DNA of 64,000 nucleotides, taken from the NCBI GenBank assembly GCA_023428695.1, contig JAEYWY010000033.1, forward strand, positions 92,943 to 156,942, read 5' to 3'. Every line of letters begins with the position of its first letter. The first letter of the stretch is position 1. Of this stretch, positions 33,021-41,943 are shown in pieces. The translations under genes were made by a program, and so were the position numbers. A model generated the notes under the pieces. The model was not told the DNA's origin, did not search any database, and was given only the letters and a program-made list of their open reading frames with translations. This DNA is from Bacteroidota bacterium. Lineage in GTDB: Bacteria > Bacteroidota > Bacteroidia > Cytophagales > Cyclobacteriaceae.

Positions 33021-35045
33021 TCAATCGTAAAAAGACCAGTCAAAACCGAAGTCAAACGTATTTCGCTGGCCGGGATAAAACGGTGTCGGAAAATACCCTT
33101 CGCCATTAATCATCTGAAGCATGTTGTTCAGCCGGAAGAATACCCTTCCACGTTTTATTTTCGCATTAAAGAAAACGTCGATTACGGGGAACGAGGGCGT
33201 TTTGAATCTGCCTTCGAAACCGGGTTGCATAAACGGCGTGTTCAAATCCTCAGGATTTCCCTGAATGTAATACTGCTGGATTGCCAGATCATACGCCATG
33301 GCATAGTACGGCGACTTCCAATGCACATCCACACCGGCGTGCATATCAAGGTTGCCGTTGAAGAAAATATTCTCATACGACAACTGGCCACTCACAAAGA
33401 GCTCAGGCATTGAGATCGCGTTTTCGGTTTCCTTAAGTACGCGTGTGTAAATACCAAACGCGCGCAGGTGTATGTGTCGTAACATTGTGAGGTTAAACCT
33501 CAGCATAGGCGATACGATCACCTGATCGCCCGCAGCCTGAAACGGGACAACATCTGATTGGTTGACATTCTCGGGCGTAAAACTGCCGAGACGCTCTCCT
33601 TCAAAGCGCGTTGTCTTGAAGAAAACATAGTTGCCAATCCTTGTGAACGTTATACCTGGCGAAATACCAAAGACCTTTGATTTGTAATGTATGAACCCGC
33701 TAAGCCGTGTCGCGTTGATGCTGCTGAAATCGTTGAGCCAGAAATCATTATTGCTCCTGTAATACTGCGAGAGAAATGTGGGTTCATATTGTATCTGTTG
33801 TACCGTGGCTTCGATCCACCTGCTTCGCAGACTTCCCTGAATCCGATAGTTTCCATTTTGCATGAATTCAACCCAACCCATGATGGTAAAAAGTGAATCG
33901 AGATTTAAACCAATGCGGCCCCCGAGGTAACTTTCTGTTCCTGTTCTGCGACTTAACGACTCGTCCCGAAGCAACGTATCATACCGGTAGTTCATCGTAT
34001 AGCGGCGAATCGCGTAATAGCCATTGTAAAACATCTTGAGCAGTGAACCTTTGACACCGGCTTCATTTCGAAAACTTGTAAACTTGGTGTAATCGTTCGT
34101 CGTATCGTTTTCAAGTTCGAAGTAGTCAAAGTAAGCTCCCTCCCGGCCCGGCAGATCAAAGAAATTATTACCCTGACGAAATCGATCAAGTTTGTGATAC
34201 AGCTGCAGCCCACTGCCCAAAGAATACTGATGATACAGGTGAACATTCATGCGCAACTCCTTATTGTTCGCGCCTGTCAGCCGCGGCAGTGCGTTGGGAT
34301 CGAAATAGTCCGGATATTCAAACTGTAAGGCGTCGGTACGAACACCACCGTTCTCGGAAACCTGATGATTCTGACGTTGAAAATTTGCAAACAACCGGTA
34401 CGTGCTGTCTTTCGTCTGATACGTCGTAAAAAAATCATAGTACTGACTCCTGACGATGCGATCGCCTTTACCTATTCGGGAGACTTGCTTGTCAATAAAC
34501 ATCCCCCGGTAGGTGAGTCCGAAATTCCAGTTTGGCGAAATGTTCCGGCTGTAAGTCGCGCGCGTGATAGAACGGCCGCGGCCGCCGAGAATAACATACA
34601 TGTTTGAGTACGGCGACTTCGTATCCCAGTATCGAATGCGTTCGCGTTCCCAGTAAGGATCGAATCCATGAAACCCGGAACGGGCACCGATCACGTCGGG
34701 GAGTTGCAGGAATATCGGATTCATGGCAGTCCCGACCGTTCCAAGATTCTGATACATGTTTTCGCGCCGCTCGACCTCATCGAATTTGTGAAAGTCGCGG
34801 ATCAATGTATCGACTTCACGCAACGTGAAACGGTTGAAAAATACGTCTTCTTCGAAATAGTATTTGGACGTACGCGGACCGTAGATCTGCTTTGTGGTGT
34901 CGTCAATAATGCGCGAACCTCTTCGCGGAGTATTGTCGTCCTGCTGGTCGGGGACCTGACCAAAAACACTCGCTGCCTGCAGCAGGAACGCCACCGCCAG
35001 TAACCATCGTAAATTCTGCACGCGCAAAAATAAACGGTTGCGCAT
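33021..35045 (-). CDS. Putative porin, outer-membrane beta-barrel
   Basis: A 674-residue exported protein of the 'putative porin' family common in Bacteroidota. From ATG 35045 it has a signal peptide (NLRWLLAVAFLLQAASVFGQ) and then a plug-like N-terminal part with PRRGSRIIDDTTKQIYGP. The remaining chain has many alternating, aromatic-rich beta strands and ends in FDFGFDWSFYD with a C-terminal aromatic, typical of barrel insertion. Substrate unknown. It follows lpxK by 20 bases on the same strand, fitting a cell-envelope transcript. Confidence 0.82.
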   Translation of the reverse strand: MRNRLFLRVQNLRWLLAVAFLLQAASVFGQVPDQQDDNTPRRGSRIIDDTTKQIYGPRTSKYYFEEDVFFNRFTLREVDTLIRDFHKFDEVERRENMYQNLGTVGTAMNPIFLQLPDVIGARSGFHGFDPYWERERIRYWDTKSPYSNMYVILGGRGRSITRATYSRNISPNWNFGLTYRGMFIDKQVSRIGKGDRIVRSQYYDFFTTYQTKDSTYRLFANFQRQNHQVSENGGVRTDALQFEYPDYFDPNALPRLTGANNKELRMNVHLYHQYSLGSGLQLYHKLDRFRQGNNFFDLPGREGAYFDYFELENDTTNDYTKFTSFRNEAGVKGSLLKMFYNGYYAIRRYTMNYRYDTLLRDESLSRRTGTESYLGGRIGLNLDSLFTIMGWVEFMQNGNYRIQGSLRSRWIEATVQQIQYEPTFLSQYYRSNNDFWLNDFSSINATRLSGFIHYKSKVFGISPGITFTRIGNYVFFKTTRFEGERLGSFTPENVNQSDVVPFQAAGDQVIVSPMLRFNLTMLRHIHLRAFGIYTRVLKETENAISMPELFVSGQLSYENIFFNGNLDMHAGVDVHWKSPYYAMAYDLAIQQYYIQGNPEDLNTPFMQPGFEGRFKTPSFPVIDVFFNAKIKRGRVFFRLNNMLQMINGEGYFPTPFYPGQRNTFDFGFDWSFYD

Positions 35046-35065
35046 GCATTCATATTTGAAAGTGT

Positions 35066-36106
35066 CTAATTTTTCCAAACCTCCTGGTTGACGTGGGCAT
35101 TAATCATCTCTTCAAATTCACCCTCCTCCTTCAAAAACTGAACCGCAATTGGAACATAATGGAATGGGATCTTCGTAAGAAAGCTGTCAAACACCGGATT
35201 ATCCAGTTTGACCATGTCTTTTTCTGTGGTGAGAACGGTGGCCGAAGGGAACTCACGGGCAGCTGCCGCGATTCGTTCCAGATCGCGCTGCGTATATTCA
35301 TGATGGTCACGGAAATCGAGGTGGCGGACTACCTTGTAATGGTTGCTTGCATAGCTGACGAGCGGTATCGGATTCGCGATACCCGTTACAAGAATGATCG
35401 AATCCGACGCGGGCACAGACGTACCTCTGACCGGTACTGGCGATCCGTAATTTAATGTACTAAAGAAGACAGGACATGAGGTATACTCGCGAATCGATTT
35501 TTCGATCGTCATGATTTCATCTTCACCGATTTCCGCAGGACACTTTGTGACCACAATCAGATCCGCGCGGGAAGCATTGTGTTTTGATTCGCGAAGTCTT
35601 CCCGCCGGCAGCAGCACGTCATCATAAAACGGTCGCGTATAGTCACAGAGTAAAATATTCAATGAAGGTTTCACGCGCCTGTGTTGAAAGGCATCGTCCA
35701 ATATAACGACATCGACATCGCTCTCCTGTAACAGTAACGGGATCGCCATTGCCCGCTCTTCGCCCACCGCGACCGTTACATGAGAACCAAACTTCCGGTA
35801 GAATTGGAAAGGTTCATCGCCAATCGTTGACGCATTGTCATTGGTGGTAGCCATGCGGAATCCTTTGGTCTTGCGACCATAGCCGCGGCTGAGGGTCGCG
35901 ACCTTTGCAGGCGGTGAAAGCAAGTGAATCAGATATTCAACCAACGGCGTTTTGCCAGTGCCTCCGACGGTGAGATTACCAACGGAAATCACCGGAACAC
36001 TAAACGAAGCCGCGGGTCTGAACCCACGATCATAAAGCGCGTTCCTGACTCCGGTTATCCATCCGTACAGCACTGAAAACGGAAACAATAAGGTTTTTAG
36101 AAACAT
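35066..36106 (-). CDS. lpxK: Tetraacyldisaccharide 4'-kinase (lipid A)
   Basis: LpxK phosphorylates the 4' position of the lipid A disaccharide at the inner membrane. The 346-residue protein has an N-terminal membrane helix and the P-loop VGNLTVGGTGKTPLVEYL near residues 42-59, followed by the family motif LSRGYGRK near 74 and DDAFQHRRV near 139. Length agrees with the family. It is divergent from the Nif3-like gene and is followed by the porin gene. Confidence 0.95.
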   Translation of the reverse strand: MFLKTLLFPFSVLYGWITGVRNALYDRGFRPAASFSVPVISVGNLTVGGTGKTPLVEYLIHLLSPPAKVATLSRGYGRKTKGFRMATTNDNASTIGDEPFQFYRKFGSHVTVAVGEERAMAIPLLLQESDVDVVILDDAFQHRRVKPSLNILLCDYTRPFYDDVLLPAGRLRESKHNASRADLIVVTKCPAEIGEDEIMTIEKSIREYTSCPVFFSTLNYGSPVPVRGTSVPASDSIILVTGIANPIPLVSYASNHYKVVRHLDFRDHHEYTQRDLERIAAAAREFPSATVLTTEKDMVKLDNPVFDSFLTKIPFHYVPIAVQFLKEEGEFEEMINAHVNQEVWKN

Positions 36107-36188
36107 AGCGGAAGTTTCGCAGGCAAATTTCTATTTTCAAACGCGCTTTGCAAACCAGTACATATCTTTAACCGATACAATATCCCTG

Positions 36189-37298
36189 ATGCCTGAACAG
36201 AGTCTTACCGTACGGGAAATCATTCGTTACCTCGAACAATGGGCACCACCGCAATATCAGGAGTCTTATGACAATTCAGGGCTGCTGACCGGGAGTCCGG
36301 ACATGGCTGTTTCGAGTGTGCTTATCACGTTGGATTGCCTGGAAAGCGTTGTTGATGAGGCTGTTGAAAAGAACGCCAACCTGATTATCGCGCACCACCC
36401 GATCATTTTCAAGGGCTTGCCAAGACTCACAGGGGCGAACTATGTCGAACGGACTGTCATCAAGGCAATCCGAAACGGGATCGCGATTTACGCGATTCAC
36501 ACGAACCTCGACAATGTCGTCTCAGGCGTGAACCGCAAGATATGTGAACGCCTCGGCCTCATTAATACGCGGGTTCTCGTTCCAAAACGACAGACCCTTG
36601 GCAAACTGGTCACGTTTATTCCCTCGACGCATACCGACGAAGTGCTGAATGCCCTCCACGAAGCAGGCGCCGGGAACATTGGGAATTATGCGAATTGCAG
36701 CTTCCGGGTGGATGGAACTGGCACATTCAGGCCGCTCGAAGGTGCCGACCCATTTCTTGGCAAGAGAAACGAGCAAGAGTATGTAAATGAGACCCGGGTT
36801 GAGTTGATCTTTCCGCTCGTAGACGAAGGCAAGGTCTTGGCGGCCCTTCGCGATTCTCATCCGTATGAAGAAATTGCCTACTACATCACAATCTTAAGCA
36901 ATGAAAATCAAGAAGTTGGATCAGGAATGATCGGCAACTTACCGGACGGGATGGAACCTATGGCCTTCCTTCAAAGTTTAAAAAACAGCATGGAGGCTAA
37001 AGTGGTGCGGTATACGAGGCCCCCGGATCGCCTGATCAAAACCGTAGCAGTATGTGGAGGAGCAGGCAGCTTTCTTTTGAAAAAGGCCATCCAGGCCGGC
37101 GCAGATGCCTATGTATCAGCCGATTTCAAGTATCATGAGTTCTTTGACGCGGAAGGAAAAATCATGGTTGCCGACATCGGACACTACGAAACGGAGGTTT
37201 TTACTAAAGAACTCATCAGAGAGGTTTTAATGAAAAAATTTCCTACTTTTGCGATCAATTTTTCTGGAACCGTCACAAATCCAATAAGCTACATATAA
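36189..37298 (+). CDS. Nif3-like dinuclear metal centre protein
   Basis: A 369-residue member of the YbgI/YqfO family, hexameric proteins with two metal ions per subunit. Metal ligands are visible in IIAHHPIIFKGL (HH near residue 68), AIHTNLDNV near 104 and HYETEVFTKE near the C-terminus. An inserted PII-like (CutA-type) middle domain, including GTFRPLEGADPF and the segment near HPYEEIAYYI, gives the longer YqfO form. Cellular function remains uncertain despite the 'GTP cyclohydrolase 1 type 2' label. The next gene follows after three bases. Confidence 0.93.
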   Translation: MPEQSLTVREIIRYLEQWAPPQYQESYDNSGLLTGSPDMAVSSVLITLDCLESVVDEAVEKNANLIIAHHPIIFKGLPRLTGANYVERTVIKAIRNGIAIYAIHTNLDNVVSGVNRKICERLGLINTRVLVPKRQTLGKLVTFIPSTHTDEVLNALHEAGAGNIGNYANCSFRVDGTGTFRPLEGADPFLGKRNEQEYVNETRVELIFPLVDEGKVLAALRDSHPYEEIAYYITILSNENQEVGSGMIGNLPDGMEPMAFLQSLKNSMEAKVVRYTRPPDRLIKTVAVCGGAGSFLLKKAIQAGADAYVSADFKYHEFFDAEGKIMVADIGHYETEVFTKELIREVLMKKFPTFAINFSGTVTNPISYI

Positions 37299-37301
37299 CT
37301 A

Positions 37302-38105
37302 ATGGAAAATCAATCAGTTGCGCAGAAGCTTGAAGCGCTCGTAAAACTTCAGTCCATTGACAGCAAACTAGACGAATTAAAGAAATTGAGAGGTGACCTG
37401 CCGGACGAAGTTCAGGATCTTGCTGATGAAATCGAAGGATACAATACCCGCCTAGCCCGTTATGAGTCAGAACTCAAGGAAATCGAAGAAGGAAACAAGA
37501 AATACAAGGAGGGCATTAAAGAGGCGGAAAAGCTGATCAAGAAGTACGGTGAGCAGCAAAAGAATGTGAGGAATAACCGCGAATTCGACGCGATCACCAA
37601 AGAAATCGAACTCCAGGAACTTGAAATACAGTTGTGCGAAAAGAAAATCAAGGAAGGGAAAGACAGTATTCAGAGCAAAAAAGACGAAATTGAAAAGACG
37701 AATCAGCTCATCAAGGAACGTGGCGAACACCTGGAGCTGAAGAAAAAAGAACTTGACGACATTCTTGCCGAAAGCCACGAAGAAGAAAAACGTCTGCTCG
37801 CCGAGCGTGAAAAAGCCGCTCAGAAAATTGAAGAGAAACTTTACAAATATTATGAACGCCTTCGCAGCAGTCTCTCTAACGGATTGGCTGTTGTACGCGT
37901 GGTTCGCGGCGCTGCAGAAGGATGTAACATCGTTATCCCTCCTCAGAAAATCGCTGAGATCCGGGAGAAAAAGAAAATCGTTATCGACGAACACTCCGGA
38001 CGTATTCTTGCTGACGTTGACATGGACAGCCTCGACGAGGGCGACAAACCCAAATCAGCAAAAACTCCTGTCACTACGACATCACGCAGAAAGAAAGTTG
38101 AATAG
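37302..38105 (+). CDS. Coiled-coil protein with degenerate C4-type zinc ribbon
   Basis: The 267-residue protein consists of a long coiled coil (about residues 5-180, rich in Lys and Glu) and a C-terminal segment matching the DUF164/C4-type zinc-ribbon family (IPPQKIAEIREKKKIVIDEH). The four zinc cysteines expected in that family are mostly replaced: only one Cys remains (EGCN) and the second pair reads DEHSGRIL. The ribbon therefore cannot bind zinc in the usual way, a loss I believe is common in Bacteroidota. It is closely linked to the Nif3-like gene, a pairing seen in many genomes. An Ala/Lys/Thr-rich tail follows. Confidence 0.85.
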   Translation: MENQSVAQKLEALVKLQSIDSKLDELKKLRGDLPDEVQDLADEIEGYNTRLARYESELKEIEEGNKKYKEGIKEAEKLIKKYGEQQKNVRNNREFDAITKEIELQELEIQLCEKKIKEGKDSIQSKKDEIEKTNQLIKERGEHLELKKKELDDILAESHEEEKRLLAEREKAAQKIEEKLYKYYERLRSSLSNGLAVVRVVRGAAEGCNIVIPPQKIAEIREKKKIVIDEHSGRILADVDMDSLDEGDKPKSAKTPVTTTSRRKKVE

Positions 38106-38126
38106 TCCGCTAAACGTATTGACAAG

Positions 38127-38156
38127 AAAGGCAATCCTTATGGTTTGCCTTTTTTT
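38127..38156 (+). terminator. Intrinsic terminator overlapping the start of the TPR gene
   Basis: The arms AAAGGCAATCC (38127-38137) and GGTTTGCCTTT (38142-38152) pair with a single mismatch around the loop TTAT and are followed by further Ts (a seven-T run at 38150-38156). It lies 22 bases after the zinc-ribbon gene's stop. The ATG proposed for the next gene (38140) begins in the loop, so the hairpin also covers that start. Confidence 0.75.
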
Positions 38157-39567
38157 GTTCCTGTCCTTGACGATCAGTGCACAACAATTTGCATTCGACA
38201 CACGAACGCACGAAGCGTATGAGCGTGTGCTTGATCTGCAACCTGAGTCTGCACATAGCATGATCCCCAACCCGCAAACCCCGCAGGAACTCTACGTGGT
38301 CTCGCTTGCGGAAGCATTGGAACTTCTGATCACCGAGAACCCGCGCAACTTCTCCGACTACGAAACCGCATTTGAAAAACGCATCTCGCGTAAGTCAAGA
38401 AAAGATAATGTCGATGATCTGACACTTCTGGCTGAGTTGAACCTGCAGTGGACGTTTGTCTACCTGAAGTTCGGGAAAGAACTCGATGCCGCACTACGGC
38501 TCCGCCAGGCGTACATAAGTGCGCAGGAAGTACAAAAGCGTTTCCCGGATTACGAACCAATTCTGAAAACCGCCGGATTACTTAACGTAATGATCGGCTC
38601 CGTACCTGACAAGTACAACTGGATACTGGGATTGCTCGGCATGGAAGGATCTGTAAACGCGGGACTTTCCCAATTGAAAAAACTCGGTGCATCGAACCAT
38701 CCCTTCGCCTTCGAAAGTACACTCTGGCACGCGTTCACAACCGGCTTTATGCTGCAGCAACCGGAAAAGGCCATCATGGAAATGGAATACGTCCTCACCA
38801 TTCGTCCTGACAACCCGCTCGCGCTTTTCATGATGGCGAACTTCAATATGAAAAACGGCTCCAGTGAAGAAGCGTTGAAATACCTCCGCCCGGAACTGGC
38901 GTCATCAATAATTTATACGAGTTACCTCCGTGGCGAAGTGTTTCTTCACAAGGCGGAGTACAGGCAGGCAGTCCATGAATATTCAGCGTTCCTGCAACAC
39001 TTTCGCGGGCAGAACTACATAAAAGACGCACATTATAAAATCGGACTTTGTTACTGGCTTGACGGAAAACAGGAAGAAGCGATTATTGCCTTCCGGGAAG
39101 CGGAGTCCAACGGAAAGGAATTAACGGAAGCCGACAAACACGCAGCCAGAAATCTGGCGTCGTCAGAGTTGCCTTCAATACCACTTACGCGCGCGCGTTT
39201 TTTCACCGATGGTGGATACTACAGGGAAGCCGAAGAAATATTCAACGCGCTGGACCCCGCATCGCTTCGTGCGAAGAAACACCAGATTGAATATTATTAC
39301 CGAAAGGCAAGGTTGTATCACCGGCTGGCACGAAACGAAGATGCGCGTGAAAATTATCTGAAGACGATTAGTATGACTGGCGACGAGGAATGGTATTTCG
39401 CACCTAACGCATGTCTGCAACTCGGATACATGTCAACCGCGCAGGGACAAACCGCCGAAGCCCGGCGATATTTCGAACAGGCACTTTCTTACAGGAAACA
39501 CGAATACAAGAACAGCATCGACAGCAAGGCACGATCGGCACTTGCTCAGCTGAAGGATCTCAAATGA
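38140..39567 (+). CDS. Exported TPR-repeat protein
   Basis: A secreted protein of about 475 residues with a signal peptide (MVCLFLFLSLTISAQQF) and several tetratricopeptide-like helix pairs, for example at residues of the segments EKAIMEMEYVLTIRPDNPLA, YRQAVHEYSAFLQHF and EDARENYLKTISM. It is probably a periplasmic or outer-membrane scaffold. The start may be ATG 38140 or TTG 38119, which would add a positively charged MTRKAIL leader typical of signal peptides. Both starts overlap the intrinsic terminator. The 3' end overlaps the convergent phosphatase gene by 22 bases. Confidence 0.78.
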   Translation: MVCLFLFLSLTISAQQFAFDTRTHEAYERVLDLQPESAHSMIPNPQTPQELYVVSLAEALELLITENPRNFSDYETAFEKRISRKSRKDNVDDLTLLAELNLQWTFVYLKFGKELDAALRLRQAYISAQEVQKRFPDYEPILKTAGLLNVMIGSVPDKYNWILGLLGMEGSVNAGLSQLKKLGASNHPFAFESTLWHAFTTGFMLQQPEKAIMEMEYVLTIRPDNPLALFMMANFNMKNGSSEEALKYLRPELASSIIYTSYLRGEVFLHKAEYRQAVHEYSAFLQHFRGQNYIKDAHYKIGLCYWLDGKQEEAIIAFREAESNGKELTEADKHAARNLASSELPSIPLTRARFFTDGGYYREAEEIFNALDPASLRAKKHQIEYYYRKARLYHRLARNEDARENYLKTISMTGDEEWYFAPNACLQLGYMSTAQGQTAEARRYFEQALSYRKHEYKNSIDSKARSALAQLKDLK

Positions 39568-40169
39568 GCCACCTCATTGTATTTGGCCACAGTGAACATT
39601 GAACCTGTGTGATGCAATTCGTAAAGACACAAATTCTCGTGCTCAAATAAGTCCATACTTCTAAGCGGATAGTTCAACAGGTAGCATAACAGAATCCGGA
39701 TCGCGCGCCCGTGCATGCAGATCAGCACCGTCTTTTCATCTGTGTGACTCATGATATGGTCAACCGCCGGCTTCAGCCTTCTTACAACGTCTTCAGGACT
39801 TTCGCCGCGTTCGATCTTAAGTCCTGTATTACCCAGTTGCCATTGCCGGATCATGTAGTGATAATACTCATCTTCCTCGGGCGTGATCCGTTGTCCTTCT
39901 TTTGTTCCCCAGCTGATTTCGTTCAGGCCGGCAAGATGCTTCACCGGTATACCCAAATCCACAAATTGCTGAACCGTTTGCTGACTGCGTTTGAGGGCCG
40001 ACGTGTAAATTTGATCAAATGGAACCTCGCGGTATTTCTCAAAAAAAGCCGCAGCCTGAGCTCGCCCCTTTTCGTTGAGATCAGTGTCCACACCGCTCCC
40101 CTGCACAATATTTTTCAGGTTGTAGTCGGTTTGTCCATGCCTGATCAAATAGATTTTTTTGATGCTCAA
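39546..40169 (-). CDS. Histidine phosphatase family protein
   Basis: A 207-residue phosphoglycerate-mutase-like phosphatase. The phosphorylated His lies in YLIRHGQTDYN (His11) and the second His in LICMHGRAIRILL near residue 154; the Arg/Glu residues of the family are in SALKRSQQT and LNEISWGTKEG. Such proteins dephosphorylate small metabolites such as alpha-ribazole phosphate or sugar phosphates; the substrate cannot be fixed from sequence. Convergent with the TPR gene and divergent from the menaquinone operon. Confidence 0.9.
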   Translation of the reverse strand: MSIKKIYLIRHGQTDYNLKNIVQGSGVDTDLNEKGRAQAAAFFEKYREVPFDQIYTSALKRSQQTVQQFVDLGIPVKHLAGLNEISWGTKEGQRITPEEDEYYHYMIRQWQLGNTGLKIERGESPEDVVRRLKPAVDHIMSHTDEKTVLICMHGRAIRILLCYLLNYPLRSMDLFEHENLCLYELHHTGSMFTVAKYNEVAHLRSFS

Positions 40170-40297
40170 TTTTGACTTATTTTGCCGCTGTTCATGGCCT
40201 GGCGGAAACCTCCTTTATTCAGGGGAGGGCTCTGAATGGCCGGCGCAAAAATAGAAAAATTGTTCACAGCCACTAGCCGTAATCCGGCTCATTTCAG

Positions 40298-40726
40298 ATG
40301 AATATTTTCAAAGCGGACGTAACGATTGATTTTCTCAATCACCTTTCCAAACACACGCTGGCTGAACACCTTGGCATAGAGTTCGTCTTATTCGGTGACG
40401 ATTTTCTTCAGGCGCGGATGCCGGTAGACGCACGCACGCATCAACCTTTTGGACTACTCCACGGCGGCGCATCGGTAGCGCTCGCCGAAACACTGGGAAG
40501 TGTAGCCGCCACGTTATGTGTGGATCCCGAACAACAATTCTGTGTAGGTCTTGAAATTAATGCTAATCATATCAGGGGTGTTCGATCAGGTTACGTTATC
40601 GGAACGGCAAGACCGATACACATCGGCAGGAAAACGCAGGTGTGGGAAATCCGGATTGCAGACGAACAAAACGAACTCGTATGTATTAGCAGAATAACCA
40701 TGGCAGTGCTGGACAAAAAAAAGTGA
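40298..40726 (+). CDS. menI: Hotdog thioesterase, probably 1,4-dihydroxy-2-naphthoyl-CoA thioesterase
   Basis: A 142-residue PaaI/YdiI-type hotdog protein. The active-site region reads GLLHGGASVALAETLGS near residues 50-66, including the catalytic Glu. In the menaquinone pathway YdiI/MenI hydrolyses DHNA-CoA. Its position as the first gene of a men operon, overlapping menF by one base, makes this function likely. From sequence alone a general acyl-CoA thioesterase is the alternative. Confidence 0.78.
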   Translation: MNIFKADVTIDFLNHLSKHTLAEHLGIEFVLFGDDFLQARMPVDARTHQPFGLLHGGASVALAETLGSVAATLCVDPEQQFCVGLEINANHIRGVRSGYVIGTARPIHIGRKTQVWEIRIADEQNELVCISRITMAVLDKKK

Positions 40727-41943
40727 TGGAGGAAATGCATGACGTTAAGAATTTCTCATTAAACACCGTTTCCGGTAAACAGGTATTAGACTTCTTATTC
40801 AATTACGCACATACAAATGGATGCGCACTTGCTGCGTGGAGCTTGCCTGAAGACGATAATCTGCAAGTGATCGTATCGCGCCAGGCTGTGGTTGCTCCCG
40901 GCGAGGCTCCCATCGAAGAAATGCGCGCCGGATTTCTCTTTGCTCCTTTTGATCGCAGTCGCGGAGCGCTCTTCTTTCCGGCGGATCATTTTTTTCGGCT
41001 TCGCGACGGCAGACTGGAAAAGTCCGCGAATCCCGTAGAACAAAGCAGCCTCGAATGGCTTGAGGAAACCTGGTCTGAAGCAGCTGCCTCTGCAAAACAA
41101 CGCGCAGCCTTTCCCGACAAGAACGTTCCTTCTTCAGGGCGCGAACATTACATGAAACTTGTTGAAGACGGACTCGTTGAAATTGAGTCCGGCGCTTTCG
41201 AAAAGATTGTTCCGTCGCGGTGCAAATCCGTCGACCTGAATGCTGACTTCAGCATTCCCGGTGCCTTTCTCAAGCTTAGAAAGGATTACCCCGAAGCTTT
41301 CATTTCCCTGACAACGTCACCTCAATCCGGCACGTGGATGGGCGCGTCTCCCGAGGAACTTGTGCGCGTTCTCGACAAGACTATTTTCAAAACAGTCGCG
41401 CTGGCTGGAACACAACCTTACCGGGAGGGCCAAAACTTACGTGACGTGTCATGGACACAAAAAGAAATTGAAGAACAGGCACTGGTAGAACGATATATTA
41501 TCAGCTGTTTCAAAAAGATCAGACTTCGCGAATACGAAGAACACGGACCGAAGACAGCCGTCGCCGGAAACGTGATGCACCTCCGCAGTGAATTCACAGT
41601 GAATATGAAGGAAACCAATTTTCCCCAACTTGGATCTGTGATGCTTCAGTTACTCCATCCAACCTCCGCCGTTTGCGGCATGCCTCTGGCACCCGCGCTT
41701 GATTTCCTGAAATCCCGCGAAGGATACGATCGCGAATTCTATTCAGGCTACCTTGGTCCTGTGAACATCGACAATGCAATCAACCTGTTTGTAAACCTGC
41801 GTTGTATGCAGCTCATTCGGAACAAGGCAGTAGTTTACGCGGGTGCAGGAGTCACCATCGATTCTGTTCCCGAAAAGGAATGGGAAGAAACAGAGATGAA
41901 AATGAATACACTGCTCTCGGTTATCGACAAGCAAGTTAAATGA
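40726..41943 (+). CDS. menF: Isochorismate synthase MenF
   Basis: This enzyme converts chorismate to isochorismate, the first step of menaquinone synthesis. It is about 405 residues of the anthranilate synthase I/chorismate-binding fold. Family motifs are visible: SPEELVRV, KTVALAGTQPY, LHPTSAVCGMPL and YSGYLGP near the C-terminus. The start at ATG 40726 shares its A with the TGA of the preceding gene; a GTG at 40723 is the longer alternative. MenD starts inside its stop codon (ATGA). Confidence 0.93.
   Translation: MEEMHDVKNFSLNTVSGKQVLDFLFNYAHTNGCALAAWSLPEDDNLQVIVSRQAVVAPGEAPIEEMRAGFLFAPFDRSRGALFFPADHFFRLRDGRLEKSANPVEQSSLEWLEETWSEAAASAKQRAAFPDKNVPSSGREHYMKLVEDGLVEIESGAFEKIVPSRCKSVDLNADFSIPGAFLKLRKDYPEAFISLTTSPQSGTWMGASPEELVRVLDKTIFKTVALAGTQPYREGQNLRDVSWTQKEIEEQALVERYIISCFKKIRLREYEEHGPKTAVAGNVMHLRSEFTVNMKETNFPQLGSVMLQLLHPTSAVCGMPLAPALDFLKSREGYDREFYSGYLGPVNIDNAINLFVNLRCMQLIRNKAVVYAGAGVTIDSVPEKEWEETEMKMNTLLSVIDKQVK

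Noticed and set aside
37467..37994. A 175-codon minus-strand frame rich in Phe and Leu opposite the coiled-coil gene
   Set aside because: Phe/Leu richness is the antisense image of Lys/Glu codons; it is not a real membrane protein.
37753..38139. N-terminal extension of the TPR protein frame back into the zinc-ribbon gene
   Set aside because: It re-reads the coiled-coil coding sequence in another frame; the signal peptide directly before the TPR region marks the true N-terminus.
40246..40253. Minus-strand TATTTTTG box upstream of the histidine phosphatase gene
   Set aside because: Good -7 match but no -33 partner; such AT-rich octamers are expected by chance.
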